A DNA stretch of 64,000 nt, from contig NZ_JBGCUO010000001.1 of assembly GCF_041102775.1 (NCBI RefSeq), forward strand, positions 1,364,001-1,428,000, in the 5' to 3' direction. How positions within the stretch are numbered: the first letter of the stretch is position 1; every line of letters begins with the position of its first letter. This DNA is from Alcanivorax sp. REN37 (GTDB taxonomy: Bacteria; Pseudomonadota; Gammaproteobacteria; Pseudomonadales; Alcanivoracaceae). The position numbers and the translations under genes are program-made. The notes beneath the pieces were generated by a model that saw only the letters and a list, made by a program, of their open reading frames with translations, made no database searches and had not been told where the DNA came from. Positions 1 through 11,144 of this stretch are shown here, one piece after another.

Positions 1-1728
1 CCACCCGCCCATCCGCTGTCGCGTTTCAGCGCTGGCCATGCCGCCAGTTTGGCCGGTGACGAACACAAGTTGGCGCAGGCCGCCAAGGCCTTCCATCACG
101 CCGGATATGGCGCCGCCAATGTGCAGGTGGCGATCGCGGGCACGGTGGATGCAGCCTCACAGCGGGCGATCGCGGCTCTACTGTCGCGTTGGCCGGGGGG
201 GCCGTCGCGGCGGCGGTTGCCGGTACCGCCGGCGCCGGCGTTACCAGATCTGCTTTGGCGCGGCCCGCGCTCTGATACCGACACCTGGCTGCTGGCAACG
301 CTGGAGAGCGTGTCTGCTACCCAACGGCGCGCCTGGCCCGCTTGGCGTGCCGCGATGCTCGATTGCAGTGCGACGGGACTACTTGGACAGCTGCGGCGGG
401 CGGGGCTGACAGCGTCGCTGCAGGTGCAGGGGCAGTTTCTCAGTGGCGGCCAGCTGTGGCTGCAGTGCCAGCTTGATGCCCTCGGGGCGCTGGCAGAGCA
501 GCGTCGCTTAGTGCAGCAGTGGTTTGCTCGCCGGCATCAGCTGGCGCCGCAGCAACCTATGACCGAGGGCGATCCGGAGGGCGCGCCGGGGCCGCCCGAC
601 CCACAATTGGCGCGGATGCGCGCCGCCTTGCGGGAGGCGATAACCTGCGCCGAATCCGAACCAGCAGGCTGGGGTCAGTTGGGGCAGCGACTGAGTGGGG
701 TCCACTGGTCGCTCTTGGCCGACGGTGGCTCCGCTGCGACGCATTACACTCGCGAAACTCGCACGCCTTACATTGCTGATGCAGTGGCGGTGGCCAGCAC
801 AGTATCGGAGCCGCTGGTGATCGAAACGCCGACGCCAGCTGAGCACACTTTGTGCTGGCAGTGGCGCTTTACAGTCGCCGCGCCGGCGTTATTGGAAGCG
901 CTGGAAGCTGTGATGCGCTGGCAGGCGTGGCAGGCCGGGGCGGAGCTTGTGATCGACAAGCAACCCGACAGCTGGCAGCTGCGCTTGCAGGTGGCGAGCC
1001 CCGATCAGGTTGATCTGGCGCTGTCCTGGCGAACTGCCCGAATCACCGCAGCGGGACTGCTCACATTGCAGCGGTGTCGTGCTCGTCGTGCACAGCAGAC
1101 CCCGCCCGGGCCGCAGCTGCTGCAACAGGTGCGGCGATGGCTGGCGGCTGGCGCGGCAGTGACTGGCCCGTCCGCCGTGACCCTTAAGGTTGAAAGCTGG
1201 CAGGTGCCGCCAGAGTGGCAGGGCCGTGCCGGGCGCTGGCAGGCGCAGTTAAGTGGGCAGTGGTCGGTGCCCGACGACTGGCCGCCAGCATTGTCGCCGC
1301 CCTTAGCGCCGGCGCCAGGCGACCCGCCACAGCCGGTTCCCACTCAAATGCCCGGTCATGCAGCGCTGCTGTGGATGCCGGTGCCGCTGTCTGGTGAGGC
1401 AGCCGAGCATTGGGCGCGGAGCTTGTATCCGACCATTTATACCGCGCTGAGAGGCAGCACCGAACCGGTTTACTGGGTCGATTGCCGCGCCGCGGAGCAT
1501 GCTGCCGGGCAGACAGGGCTGCTGGTGTGGGCGCAGTCGCCCACAGAAGGCGGGCTGGCGCTGCTGCAGCGTCTGGAGACCGCCGTTGCCGCCGCATGGG
1601 CTGAGACCACGCGTGCAGGGGAGGGCTTCGCCAACCTGCTGCCACCGCTGGCCGCAAGGGCGTCGCGGCGCTGGCACACGGTGCCTTCGGTAGCGATGCA
1701 AACCCCATGCAACCCTGATGAATCCTGA
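1..1728 (+). CDS. M16 (insulinase/PqqF-like) peptidase, C-terminal part, 5' truncated
   Basis: The reading frame is open from the first base, so the gene begins before the window. The first residues, [10 protein letters not shown] followed about 20 residues later by [21 protein letters not shown], match the pitrilysin/PqqF pattern in which a HPxxRFSxG segment precedes the strand ending the first M16 domain. Near residue 120 the [11 protein letters not shown] segment matches the M16 pattern GLxxxLRxxGL. The HxxEH zinc motif would lie upstream and is not visible, so catalytic status is unknown. The rest is Ala/Trp-rich and diverged. The gene sits directly in front of infC, where thrS usually lies. 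Family assignment is from motif memory only; another M16-like subunit is possible. Confidence 0.6.
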   Translation, partial: PPAHPLSRFSAGHAASLAGDEHKLAQAAKAFHHAGYGAANVQVAIAGTVDAASQRAIAALLSRWPGGPSRRRLPVPPAPALPDLLWRGPRSDTDTWLLATLESVSATQRRAWPAWRAAMLDCSATGLLGQLRRAGLTASLQVQGQFLSGGQLWLQCQLDALGALAEQRRLVQQWFARRHQLAPQQPMTEGDPEGAPGPPDPQLARMRAALREAITCAESEPAGWGQLGQRLSGVHWSLLADGGSAATHYTRETRTPYIADAVAVASTVSEPLVIETPTPAEHTLCWQWRFTVAAPALLEALEAVMRWQAWQAGAELVIDKQPDSWQLRLQVASPDQVDLALSWRTARITAAGLLTLQRCRARRAQQTPPGPQLLQQVRRWLAAGAAVTGPSAVTLKVESWQVPPEWQGRAGRWQAQLSGQWSVPDDWPPALSPPLAPAPGDPPQPVPTQMPGHAALLWMPVPLSGEAAEHWARSLYPTIYTALRGSTEPVYWVDCRAAEHAAGQTGLLVWAQSPTEGGLALLQRLETAVAAAWAETTRAGEGFANLLPPLAARASRRWHTVPSVAMQTPCNPDES

Positions 1729-1749
1729 CTCCCGGCCCCCGAGCGGGAC

Positions 1750-1778
1750 TTGTGCCGCGCCGGTCCGATCTATACAAT
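1750..1778 (+). promoter_or_regulatory. Probable sigma70 promoter for the infC operon
   Basis: TTGTGC at 1750-1755 and TACAAT at 1773-1778 are separated by 17 bases. They lie between the peptidase stop and infC, leaving a leader of about 110 nt that contains a short GGGG-TGG-CCCC hairpin. Inferred from consensus only. Confidence 0.5.
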
Positions 1779-1892
1779 TCGCGCTCGGCCATAAAAGGCT
1801 GGGGTCAGGATGACCCGGTGCGGGGTGGCCCCCGGTGCGACGGCGCTGGCTGCGGTCCCTGCGAATACAAGAACCGATTGGAGGTAGCCAAC

Positions 1893-2432
1893 ATTAAAGG
1901 TGCTGGCAAGGGCGGTGATAAACGCGCCCGTATCAATGACCAGATCCAACTGTCCGAGGTGCGCCTGATTGATCAGGACGGCAACCAAGTAGGCGTTGTG
2001 TCTCTGGAAGAAGCCTTGGCTGCGGCCCAGGCCAAAGAACTCGACCTGGTGGAAATTTCTCCCGATGCGGAGCCGCCGGTATGCCGAATCATGGATTACG
2101 GCAGACACCTGTTCGACCTGAAGCAAAAGGCGAAAGAAGGGCGCAAGAAGCAGCGCCAGATCCAGGTGAAAGAAATCAAGTTTCGTCCCGGCACCGATGA
2201 CGGCGACTACCAGGTGAAGATGCGTTCTCTGGTGCGCTTCCTCGAAGGCGGGGACAAGGCCAAGGTAACCGTACGGTTCCGTGGCCGCGAGATGGCGCAC
2301 CAAGAGTTGGGGCTGCAGTTGCTCCAGCGCGTGGAAGCGGACCTCGCAGAACTGGGTACTGTTGAACAGCGGCCAAGCCTGGAAGGGCGTCAAATGGTCA
2401 TGGTCATCGGGCCCCAGCGCAAGAACAAGTGA
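1893..2432 (+). CDS. infC: Translation initiation factor IF-3, AUU start
   Basis: IF-3 binds the 30S subunit, prevents premature 50S joining and proofreads start-codon/initiator-tRNA pairing. The 179-residue product matches the family length (E. coli 180) and shows the hallmark segments [17 protein letters not shown] and [18 protein letters not shown]. No ATG or GTG gives the right N-terminus. The frame-matched start is ATT at 1893, preceded by GGAGG at 1880-1884 with 8 nt spacing. A rare AUU start is the known autoregulatory device of infC, because IF-3 discriminates against its own start codon. A GTG at 1752 would add 47 non-homologous residues and lies in the promoter, so it was rejected. 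First gene of infC-rpmI-rplT. Confidence 0.95.
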   Translation: MKGAGKGGDKRARINDQIQLSEVRLIDQDGNQVGVVSLEEALAAAQAKELDLVEISPDAEPPVCRIMDYGRHLFDLKQKAKEGRKKQRQIQVKEIKFRPGTDDGDYQVKMRSLVRFLEGGDKAKVTVRFRGREMAHQELGLQLLQRVEADLAELGTVEQRPSLEGRQMVMVIGPQRKNK

Positions 2433-2480
2433 CCCATTAAGGTTGCTTGAGCCTAACCCAAACCGTTAGAGATCAGTTCA

Positions 2481-2675
2481 ATGCCAAAGATTAAATCCAA
2501 CCGCGGGGCAGCCAAGCGTTTCAAGAAAACCGCCTCCGGTTTCAAGCGTAAGCAGGCGTTCAAAAACCACATTCTGACCAAGAAGAGCGCGAAGCGTATT
2601 CGCCAGCTGCGTCCGAAGACCGAAGTGCATGCATCTGATGTAGCACTGGTCAAGCGCATGCTGCCGGGCGTTTAA
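2481..2675 (+). CDS. rpmI: 50S ribosomal protein L35
   Basis: A 64-residue, highly basic protein of the large ribosomal subunit. It has the typical [17 protein letters not shown] start and ends in KRMLPGV, which is full length for L35. It lies 48 nt after infC and 50 nt before rplT, the conserved order. The ribosome-binding site is weak, which fits translation coupled to the surrounding operon. Confidence 0.97.
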   Translation: MPKIKSNRGAAKRFKKTASGFKRKQAFKNHILTKKSAKRIRQLRPKTEVHASDVALVKRMLPGV

Positions 2676-2725
2676 GTCCGCATTCCACGCTCTTTTTTGA
2701 TTGAACAGGTTTTTGGAGATCTGAC

Positions 2726-3085
2726 ATGGCTCGAGTAAAACGTGGTGTGCAGGCGCGTCGCCGGCACAAGAAAATCCTCAAGCAAGCAAAAGGCTACTAC
2801 GGCGCCCGCAGTCGCGTGTACCGCGTAGCGGTCCAGGCGGTCATCAAAGCCGGCCAATATGCTTACCGCGACCGTAAAGTCCGTAAGCGCCAGTTCCGTC
2901 GCCTGTGGATCGTGCGTATCAACGCCGCTGCCCGCGCTAACGGTCTGAGCTACAGCCGTCTGATCAATGGTCTGAAGAAAGCGGCCATCGATATCGACCG
3001 CAAAGTGCTGTCCGATCTGGCGATCCGCGACAAAGTGACGTTTGCAGCGCTGGCTGAAAAGGCCAAAGCGAGCCTCGCCGCCTGA
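2726..3085 (+). CDS. rplT: 50S ribosomal protein L20
   Basis: A 119-residue early-assembly 23S rRNA-binding protein. In enterics it also represses its own operon. The N-terminus [19 protein letters not shown] and the internal RSRVYRVA segment are diagnostic. The ATG is preceded by GGAG at suitable spacing. A very strong hairpin terminator or attenuator follows 50 nt downstream, before pheS. Confidence 0.97.
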   Translation: MARVKRGVQARRRHKKILKQAKGYYGARSRVYRVAVQAVIKAGQYAYRDRKVRKRQFRRLWIVRINAAARANGLSYSRLINGLKKAAIDIDRKVLSDLAIRDKVTFAALAEKAKASLAA

Positions 3086-3100
3086 GCGTCTGCATGCTGA

Positions 3101-4261
<1,161 letters not shown>

Positions 4262-4331
4262 GTCATTTCGCCGGCGTGGCCGGCGCAGGGCGGCGTGATG
4301 CCGCCACCGCCCAATTGGCAACGAGGTCAAC

Positions 4332-6722
4332 ATGCTTTTCAACGAATCCTGGCTCCGCGAATGGGCCAACCCAGAGCTTGATACCGCGGCGCTGATGCAC
4401 CAGCTGACCATGGCTGGTCTGGAAGTGGACGGCGTAGCGCCGGCCTGTGCTCCGTTCAGCGGCGTGGTGGTGGCGGAAGTGCTCAGCACGGCGCCGCATC
4501 CCGATGCCGACAAACTGACGCTGTGCCAGGTGCATGACGGCAGCAGCACGGTGCCGGTAGTCTGCGGTGCGCCGAACGTGCGCGCCGGTCTGCGTGTGGC
4601 GTTCGCCCGTGTGGGGGCGGTGCTGCCGGGCGACTTCCGTATCAAGCCGGCCAAGCTACGCGGCCAGCCGTCGGAAGGCATGCTGTGCGGTGCCAGCGAG
4701 CTGGGTTTGGAAGATAAAATTGACGGTCTGCTGGAGTTGCCGGCGGACGCGCCACTGGGCGTCGACGTACGGGAATACCTGCAACTGGATGACGCCGTCA
4801 TCGAAGTGGATCTGACACCGAACCGCGCTGACTGCTTGAGCCTGCGTGGCTTGGCCCGTGAGGTCGGCGTGCTCAACCGAGTGCCGGTCACCGAGCCGCG
4901 CATCGATGCGGTCACGGCGAGCCACGATCAGAGCTTCCCGGTAGCGGTGAGTGCGCCTGAAGATTGCCCGCGCTACCTCGGCCGCGTGGTGCGCGGTGTG
5001 AACCTGTCTGCACCGACGCCGCTGTGGATGGTCGAGCGTCTGCGGCGCGCCGGTATCCGCAGCATCGACGCGGTGGTGGACGTGACCAACTATGTGCTGC
5101 TGGAACTGGGGCAGCCGATGCACGCCTTCGATCTGGCACGGTTGCAGCAGGGCATTGAAGTCCGCAAAGCACGCAGCGGTGAAAAGCTGGAGCTGCTCGA
5201 TGGCCAGTCGGTCGCCTTGCGCGACGATACGCTGGTGATTGCCGATGCCCAAGGCCCGCTGGCGATGGCGGGCGTCATGGGCGGTAAAGCATCGGCAGTC
5301 ACCGCCGACACCACCGACCTGATGCTGGAAAGCGCCTTTTTTGCGCCGCTCTCGGTGGCCGGCAAAGCGCGTAGCTATGGTCTGCACACGGATTCGTCCC
5401 ACCGCTTCGAACGCGGCGTTGATCCGCAGTTGCAGCGGCTGGCGATGGAGCGTGCCACGGCACTGATTTTGTCTATCAGTGGCGGCGAAGCCGGTCCGAT
5501 TGTGGAAGTGGTGAGCGAGGCACATCTGCCGATTGCCACCCCGATTGCGCTCAGCGCCGCCAAGGTTAACCAGGTGCTAGGGCTGGATATCGCCGATGCC
5601 GACATTGAGGACATGCTGCAGCGGCTCGGCATGACGCTGGCGCCGCAGCAGCCCGGCCAGTGGTTGGTCACGGCGCCGAGCTGGCGTTTTGACATGGCGA
5701 TCGAGGCCGACTTGATTGAGGACGTGGCACGAGTCTATGGCTATGACCTGCTGCCGTCCTGGTTGCCGGCGGTGCGCAGCAGTGCCGACACCGCTCCGGA
5801 AAACCGTATTCCCGGCCGGCAGGTGGCGAATCTACTGGTGGACCGGGGTTATCTGGAGGCTATTACTTACAGCTTCGTCGATCCCGCCATGCAGCACGCC
5901 CTGGCGCCGGACGTTACGCCGTTGGCGCTGGCCAATCCGATTTCCAGCGAACTTGGAGTGATGCGCACCACGCTGTGGGCCGGTCTGTTGACGGCGGCTC
6001 AGCGTAACCTCAACCGCCAAATCACCCGGCTGCGCCTGTTCGAGCAGGGACTGCGCTTTGTGCCGCAGGGCGATCAGCTTGAGCAGCTGCCGATGGTGGC
6101 CGGCCTGATTTACGGCTCCGCCCGGCCGCAGCATTTCGATGATGCCGCCCGCAAAGTCGACTTCTTCGATCTCAAAGGTGATGTGGAAGCATTGCTGGCT
6201 TTGGCGGGGCGCGCAGAGCCGGTGCGCTTCGTGCCGGATCAACATCCGGTGCTCCATCCGGGGCAGAGCGCGCGCGTGGTGCGTGACACCGTTGACGGTG
6301 AGGTCGAGCTGGGCTGGCTTGGCCGCATCCACCCGGCGGTGGCGGGCAAGCTGGATCTGTCCGATGAGCTATACCTGTTCGAGCTGTGCGCCGACGCACT
6401 GGCACAGCGGCCGCTGCCCAGGTTCGCGCCGGTGTCCGATCAGCCGTCTGTGCGCCGCGACTTGGCCTTCGTCGTTGATCGCGCAGTACTGGCCGGTGAC
6501 GTGCTGACCGCAGTACGCCGCGCGGGCGGCGAACAACTGCGCGATGTGCGGCTGTTCGACGTCTACCAAGGCGAGCACATGGCGCCGGAGCAGAAGAGCC
6601 TAGCGCTGGGCTTGACGTTCCAAGATCGTTCGCGCACGCTTGGCGAGGCCGATATCAATGAGTTGGTAACGGCGGTAATTCAGCTTGTAAAACAAGAGTT
6701 TAACGCCTCTTTGAGGGAGTGA
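4332..6722 (+). CDS. pheT: Phenylalanyl-tRNA synthetase beta subunit
   Basis: Partner of PheS. The 796-residue length is normal. In order: an N-terminal tRNA-binding OB fold (residues about 40-150, with HPDADKLTLCQV and VVCGAPNV), the B3/4 editing domain, B5, the catalytic-like core, and a C-terminal anticodon-binding FDX-ACB domain containing QPSVRRDLAFVVD. It is co-transcribed with pheS after a 70-nt gap holding a GGCGGC/GCCGCC hairpin, and is followed 15 nt later by ihfA, the standard arrangement. Confidence 0.97.
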   Translation: MLFNESWLREWANPELDTAALMHQLTMAGLEVDGVAPACAPFSGVVVAEVLSTAPHPDADKLTLCQVHDGSSTVPVVCGAPNVRAGLRVAFARVGAVLPGDFRIKPAKLRGQPSEGMLCGASELGLEDKIDGLLELPADAPLGVDVREYLQLDDAVIEVDLTPNRADCLSLRGLAREVGVLNRVPVTEPRIDAVTASHDQSFPVAVSAPEDCPRYLGRVVRGVNLSAPTPLWMVERLRRAGIRSIDAVVDVTNYVLLELGQPMHAFDLARLQQGIEVRKARSGEKLELLDGQSVALRDDTLVIADAQGPLAMAGVMGGKASAVTADTTDLMLESAFFAPLSVAGKARSYGLHTDSSHRFERGVDPQLQRLAMERATALILSISGGEAGPIVEVVSEAHLPIATPIALSAAKVNQVLGLDIADADIEDMLQRLGMTLAPQQPGQWLVTAPSWRFDMAIEADLIEDVARVYGYDLLPSWLPAVRSSADTAPENRIPGRQVANLLVDRGYLEAITYSFVDPAMQHALAPDVTPLALANPISSELGVMRTTLWAGLLTAAQRNLNRQITRLRLFEQGLRFVPQGDQLEQLPMVAGLIYGSARPQHFDDAARKVDFFDLKGDVEALLALAGRAEPVRFVPDQHPVLHPGQSARVVRDTVDGEVELGWLGRIHPAVAGKLDLSDELYLFELCADALAQRPLPRFAPVSDQPSVRRDLAFVVDRAVLAGDVLTAVRRAGGEQLRDVRLFDVYQGEHMAPEQKSLALGLTFQDRSRTLGEADINELVTAVIQLVKQEFNASLRE

Positions 6723-6737
6723 CGCGAGGGACTGTCT

Positions 6738-7040
6738 ATGGCCGCACTCACCAAGGCGGATCTGTCTGAAACCCTGCACGAAGTGCTCGGACTCAGTAAG
6801 CGTGAAGCCAAAGAAATGGTGGAAGCGTTTTTTGAGGAGATCCGCTCCGCACTGGAAAAAAACGTGCAAGTGAAGCTGTCCGGGTTCGGCAACTTTGATC
6901 TGCGCGACAAGAATGAGCGTCCCGGGCGCAATCCCAAGACCGGCGAGGAAATCCCCATTTCCGCGCGCCGTGTGGTGACCTTCCGGCCGGGGCAAAAGCT
7001 CAAGCAGCGGGTAGACGACTATGTTGGAACCGGGGAATAA
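6738..7040 (+). CDS. ihfA: Integration host factor subunit alpha
   Basis: A 100-residue DNA-bending protein of the HU/IHF family. It forms a heterodimer with IhfB and binds WATCAANNNNTTR sites. The product has the [13 protein letters not shown] start, the [11 protein letters not shown] strand, the [10 protein letters not shown] beta-arm tip that inserts Pro into the minor groove, and the [10 protein letters not shown] end, all typical of IHF alpha. The 3' end overlaps the start of the next gene by 20 bp, implying translational coupling. Confidence 0.96.
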   Translation: MAALTKADLSETLHEVLGLSKREAKEMVEAFFEEIRSALEKNVQVKLSGFGNFDLRDKNERPGRNPKTGEEIPISARRVVTFRPGQKLKQRVDDYVGTGE

Positions 7041-7380
7041 CAGCGAGCTGCCGGCGATCCCCGGCAAGCGCTATTTCACCATTGGTGAAGTCAGCGAGCT
7101 GTGCGATGTGAAGCCCCACGTGCTGCGCTACTGGGAACAGGAGTTCCCGCAGCTGAAGCCGGTGAAGCGGCGCGGGAACCGCCGTTACTACCAGCGCCAA
7201 GACGTGCTGGTTATCCGTCAGATCCGCAGCTTGCTGTACGAGCAGGGTTATACCATTGGCGGTGCCCGCCAGCAGCTGGTGGAAGCCAACAGCGGCGAGC
7301 AGGCCAGCCACTACCAACAGCTGATTCGCCAGATGGTGTCCGAGCTGGAAGAAGTGCTGCAGTCATTGGAAAAGCCCTGA
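7021..7380 (+). CDS. MerR-family transcriptional regulator downstream of ihfA
   Basis: A 119-residue protein with an N-terminal MerR winged helix-turn-helix ([28 protein letters not shown]) and a short C-terminal coiled coil. It lacks an obvious metal- or ligand-binding domain. A compact MerR-like gene overlapping ihfA is conserved in pseudomonads, but its target is not known to me. Start ATG at 7021 lies inside ihfA. Confidence 0.88.
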   Translation: MLEPGNNSELPAIPGKRYFTIGEVSELCDVKPHVLRYWEQEFPQLKPVKRRGNRRYYQRQDVLVIRQIRSLLYEQGYTIGGARQQLVEANSGEQASHYQQLIRQMVSELEEVLQSLEKP

Positions 7381-7386
7381 CGGGTG

Positions 7387-7415
7387 TTTCCAAGACGGTG
7401 GAAATTGGCTATCAT
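7387..7415 (+). promoter_or_regulatory. Candidate promoter of tRNA-Pro
   Basis: TTTCCA (7387-7392) and TATCAT (7410-7415) have 17-base spacing. They are followed by a GC-rich discriminator-like stretch (GCCCGCCGC), common for stable RNA promoters, about 48 bases before the tRNA. Confidence 0.4.
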
Positions 7416-7461
7416 GCCCGCCGCTTCAACGCCTTCCCACACGGGGGCGAGGTCGCAAATG

Positions 7462-7539
<78 letters not shown>

Positions 7540-7544
7540 AATTC

Positions 7545-7582
7545 AAAAAATCCAATCACTGAAAAGTGGTTGGATTTTTTTT
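7545..7582 (+). terminator. Intrinsic terminator after tRNA-Pro
   Basis: The left arm ends in ATCCAATCACT, the loop is GAAA and the right arm is AGTGGTTGGAT (one G-U), followed by a run of eight T. The A/T flanks extend the stem. Confidence 0.92.
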
Positions 7583-7796
7583 GCGTGGATGATTTGTGTT
7601 GCTCGATGCGGCCTTCGACGCCGTCGATGGATGGACAAGTCAGCAGCAGCGGCTGATGATCGCTGCTTAGCGAACGGGTGAGAACATTCCGTTTGGCACC
7701 GCCCACCATTTTTTCCCGGTTGTTCAATTCGATTGTTGTCTTCGCCGCGCCACCCTGTCCGGGCCGCGGCGTCTGCCGTTGTGGGAGTCACTAACT

Positions 7797-9380
7797 ATGC
7801 TCGACGCAGTGCTTGGCATGTTGGCCGGGGTCGGCCTGTTCATGTTTGGCATGAAAACCCTGTCTGATGCGCTGCGGGAGGTGGCGGGTGAGCGCCTGCG
7901 CCGCTGGTTGGCGCGCGCCACCGGGACGCCACTAATGGGCGTCGCCACGGGGGCTGGGGTGACGGCGCTGCTGCAAAGTTCGACCGCGACCACGGTGATG
8001 ACGGTGGGATTCGTGGGCGGCGGGTTGCTGACATTCCAGCAGTCGGTGGGGGTGGTGTTCGGCGCCAACCTCGGCTCCAGTTCGATGGGTTGGTTGGTGA
8101 CCGGAGCCGGGCAGGCGGACGGCTTAATGCGCTGGACTGCCGCCAGTTTGTTTGGTGGTGCCATGTTGGCGCTGCTGGGACGCGGCCGCACCGTGCTGTG
8201 GGGCCGGGTGCTGGCCGGCGCTTCGCTGCTATTGATGGGGCTGGAGTGGATGCAGGACGCGGCAGCGTCCGGTGCCGTGGATTGGTTGCTGCCGGCCGAA
8301 ATGCCGGATGACAGCCTACTTGGTCGTGCGCTGTTGGTAGTGCTGGGGATGGCACTGGTGCCGCTGCTGCAGTCGTCCGGTGCCGGGGTGGCGATCACGC
8401 TGACACTGCTTGGCAACGGCAGTATTGAGTTCCAGCAGGCCACGGCGGTGGTGGTGGGGCTGAACATCGGCACCACCTTCACGGCGTTGCTGGCGTCGAT
8501 TGGCGGCTCGGTGGCGATGCGGCGCACGGCGCTGGCGCACCTGTTCTTTAACCTCGGTACCGCGGCGATGGTTGGGTTCATGCTGACACCAGCGGCGGAT
8601 GCGGCGCTGTGGCTGACCGGCGGCGCTGAACAGACTGCGTTGGCGCTGTTCCATACCGGGTTCAGTGTGCTCGGGATTGTGTTGTTCCTGCCCTTGCTGG
8701 AGCCCTTTTGCCGTTTCATCGCTTGGGTGGCGCCGGACAAGCAATCCTCCGGTATATCGATGCCGGACGCGGCGCTGCTGGAAGATGCCGGCGCCTCATT
8801 GGATGCGGTGCAGGACGCCTGCGGGCAGTTGTCCCGCGACTGGTGTGAGGCGCTGGCGTCAGCCTTGGGGGGCGACTGGGAGCGCCAGCCGGTGGCGGCG
8901 CTGTCGGTCAACGCGCCGATGATGCTGGCACAGATTGAGCGTTATCTGATCCAGGTGCCGGTGAGCACCGACGTGCCCGGGCAGGTGGAGCGCTATGGGG
9001 TACTGATGCACTGGACCGACCACTTAAGGCGGCTTGGTCAGCGTGCGGAAAATGTGCCGCCGACGGCGGTGCTGCGCGGCGATGCTGGCATCTGCCGCAC
9101 AGCGACGTTGGTAGGAGGGCTGCTCGGGCGGCTGGCCGAGGGGCCGGTGGACAAGGCGCTGCTACTGCGGCTTGATCGTGCAGAGGCCTTGCTGCGCCGC
9201 CGCCTCGACCGGCACCGCCGTCGCACCTTGGACGTGGCACGCCGACATGCGGCCTCGGTGGAAGTACAGTTTGCTCGCACTGACGCCATGCGCTGGCTGT
9301 ATCGCACACTACATCACGGCCGCAGTCTTGCTTGGCATCGTCACCAAGCGGTGGCGGTGCGGGAGCCGGGGCTAGAGTAA
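7797..9380 (+). CDS. Na/Pi cotransporter family protein with PhoU-like C-terminal domain
   Basis: Predicted inner-membrane sodium/phosphate symporter of the NptA/YjbB family, 527 residues. Two inverted repeat halves carry the signature QSST (LLQSSTATTVMTVGFVGGG, near residue 60) and QSSGA (LLQSSGAGVAITLTLLGNG), each followed by a G-x-N-x-G segment (GANLGSS, GLNIGTT). Residues from about 320 to the end are soluble, helical and PhoU-like. The start at 7797 has GGGAG 9 nt upstream; a GTG at 7779 has none. It may export or import phosphate. It stands alone between tRNA-Pro and cmoA. Confidence 0.88.
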   Translation: MLDAVLGMLAGVGLFMFGMKTLSDALREVAGERLRRWLARATGTPLMGVATGAGVTALLQSSTATTVMTVGFVGGGLLTFQQSVGVVFGANLGSSSMGWLVTGAGQADGLMRWTAASLFGGAMLALLGRGRTVLWGRVLAGASLLLMGLEWMQDAAASGAVDWLLPAEMPDDSLLGRALLVVLGMALVPLLQSSGAGVAITLTLLGNGSIEFQQATAVVVGLNIGTTFTALLASIGGSVAMRRTALAHLFFNLGTAAMVGFMLTPAADAALWLTGGAEQTALALFHTGFSVLGIVLFLPLLEPFCRFIAWVAPDKQSSGISMPDAALLEDAGASLDAVQDACGQLSRDWCEALASALGGDWERQPVAALSVNAPMMLAQIERYLIQVPVSTDVPGQVERYGVLMHWTDHLRRLGQRAENVPPTAVLRGDAGICRTATLVGGLLGRLAEGPVDKALLLRLDRAEALLRRRLDRHRRRTLDVARRHAASVEVQFARTDAMRWLYRTLHHGRSLAWHRHQAVAVREPGLE

Positions 9381-9390
9381 GGCGGCGCGA

Positions 9391-9419
9391 TTCAAGTCCG
9401 TGACAGCGGCGCGTATCAT
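9391..9419 (+). promoter_or_regulatory. Candidate promoter for cmoAB
   Basis: TTCAAG (9391-9396), a 17-base spacer and TATCAT (9414-9419), placed 30 nt before the cmoA start. Confidence 0.4.
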
Positions 9420-9449
9420 GGCGCCGATTCAGACAGCTGCGGAGTGCCG

Positions 9450-10175
9450 ATGAAAGATCGCATTTACGCGGAGCCGCGCGCCCAGGTGGTCGGCTTCCGC
9501 TTCGATGAACAGGTGGCCTCGGTGTTCCCGGACATGATCCGTCGCTCGGTGCCGGGTTACGGCACCATCATCGACATGATCGGCGTGTTCGCTGCCCGCT
9601 ACGCGCGCCCGGGCACGCGCCTGTATGACCTCGGCAGTTCGCTCGGCGCGGCGACGCTGGCGATGGGCGCGCTGCTGCCGCACCAGGACTGCGAATTGGT
9701 AGCTGTGGACAACTCTGCCGCCATGATCGAGCGCGCCGAGGCGTTGCTGCGGGCGGCTGGGCTGACCCAACCGCTGCAGCAGCGCTGCGAGGACATCCGC
9801 AGCACCGAGCTGTCCAATGCTTCGGTCGCCGTACTCAATTTCACCCTGCAGTTCGTGCCGTTGGCAGACCGTGATGCCCTGATGGCGCGCATCGCTGAAG
9901 CGCTGGTGCCAGGCGGCATCTTGGTGCTGTCGGAGAAAATCCGCTTCGAAGACGCTGCGGAGGACAGCCTGCAGCAGGCGCTCCACCATGCCTTCAAACG
10001 CAACAACGGCTACAGCGATCTGGAAATCAGCCAGAAACGTACCGCCATTGAAAATGTGCTGATCCCGGAGACGCTCGCCACCCACCGCCAGCGGCTGCAG
10101 GCTGCAGGCTTTGACAGCGTGCATGTCTGGTTCCGCTGCTTCAATTTCATGTCACTGCTTGCGGTCAAGGCATGA
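9450..10175 (+). CDS. cmoA: Carboxy-S-adenosyl-L-methionine synthase
   Basis: CmoA converts SAM and prephenate into carboxy-SAM, the donor for wobble uridine (cmo5U34) modification of tRNA. The 241-residue class I methyltransferase fold has motif [15 protein letters not shown] near residue 60 and the conserved start [35 protein letters not shown] (in parts). The start ATG at 9450 has GGAG 5 nt upstream. The stop overlaps cmoB in ATGA, so the two are coupled. Confidence 0.96.
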   Translation: MKDRIYAEPRAQVVGFRFDEQVASVFPDMIRRSVPGYGTIIDMIGVFAARYARPGTRLYDLGSSLGAATLAMGALLPHQDCELVAVDNSAAMIERAEALLRAAGLTQPLQQRCEDIRSTELSNASVAVLNFTLQFVPLADRDALMARIAEALVPGGILVLSEKIRFEDAAEDSLQQALHHAFKRNNGYSDLEISQKRTAIENVLIPETLATHRQRLQAAGFDSVHVWFRCFNFMSLLAVKA

Positions 10176-11131
10176 AGGCCTACTGCGATGCCTTACATGA
10201 GGCCTGCGCGGAAGTGCTGCCGGCACCTATGGCGGCGGCGTTGGATGAATTGGCTCGTGAGCGGTTGGTGCGGCATCCGCACGGTGATCAGGACAAGTGG
10301 CTGTCCGCACTGGCTGCGCTGCCAGCCGGGCCGGCGACGCTGCTGCCAGGTGATACCGTCACCGTAGCGGGTGTGGCGCCGAACCTACCGGCGCTGCGCG
10401 CCAATCTGCAAACACTGATGCCGTGGCGCAAAGGTCCATTCCAACTGTTCGATTGCACCATCGACACCGAATGGCGCTCTGATTGGAAATGGCAGCGGGT
10501 GCTGCCACACCTGAGTCCGCTGGCCGGACGGCGGGTGCTGGATGTGGGCTGCGGGTCGGGTTACCACTGCTGGCGGATGTGGGAAGCTGGTGCTCGCTGG
10601 GTGCTCGGTATCGACCCGACGCTGTTGTTCCTGATGCAGTTTCTTGCGCTGAAACGCTACGCGCCGACGGCGCCGGTGTGGCTGGCGCCGGTACGCATGG
10701 AAGAGCTGCCCCCGGCCAGCGCCTGCTTCGATACGGTGTTTTCCATGGGCGTGCTGTACCACCGCCGCTCACCGCTGGACCACCTGCTGGAGCTGCGTGA
10801 TGCGCTGGTACCGGGTGGTGAGTTGGTGCTGGAGACGTTGGTGGTGGAGGGCGATGACCAGCAGATGCTGATGCCGGAAGATCGCTACGCACAAATGCGC
10901 AATGTCTACTTTTTGCCCAGTGTGCCACTGCTGGAACGTTGGTTGCGCCGCAGCGGTTTCACCGACGTGCGGACTGTGGACGTGAACCAGACCTCGCTGG
11001 AAGAGCAACGCGCCAGCGATTGGATGCAGTTCCAGTCACTGGCAGATTTCCTCGACCCTGCTGATCCGCAGCGCACCTGCGAGGGCTACCCGGCCCCGCG
11101 CCGGGCCACGCTGGTGGCGCGCAAACCCTGA
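10172..11131 (+). CDS. cmoB: tRNA U34 carboxymethyltransferase
   Basis: CmoB transfers the carboxymethyl group from carboxy-SAM to ho5U34 of tRNA. The 319-residue product has an N-terminal extension and a methyltransferase domain with [15 protein letters not shown], then [16 protein letters not shown], as in the family. It begins inside the cmoA stop (ATGA). It ends [11 protein letters not shown]-like, with a dehydrogenase gene 13 nt downstream. Confidence 0.96.
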   Translation: MKAYCDALHEACAEVLPAPMAAALDELARERLVRHPHGDQDKWLSALAALPAGPATLLPGDTVTVAGVAPNLPALRANLQTLMPWRKGPFQLFDCTIDTEWRSDWKWQRVLPHLSPLAGRRVLDVGCGSGYHCWRMWEAGARWVLGIDPTLLFLMQFLALKRYAPTAPVWLAPVRMEELPPASACFDTVFSMGVLYHRRSPLDHLLELRDALVPGGELVLETLVVEGDDQQMLMPEDRYAQMRNVYFLPSVPLLERWLRRSGFTDVRTVDVNQTSLEEQRASDWMQFQSLADFLDPADPQRTCEGYPAPRRATLVARKP

Positions 11132-11144
11132 CTCGGAGAGCGAT

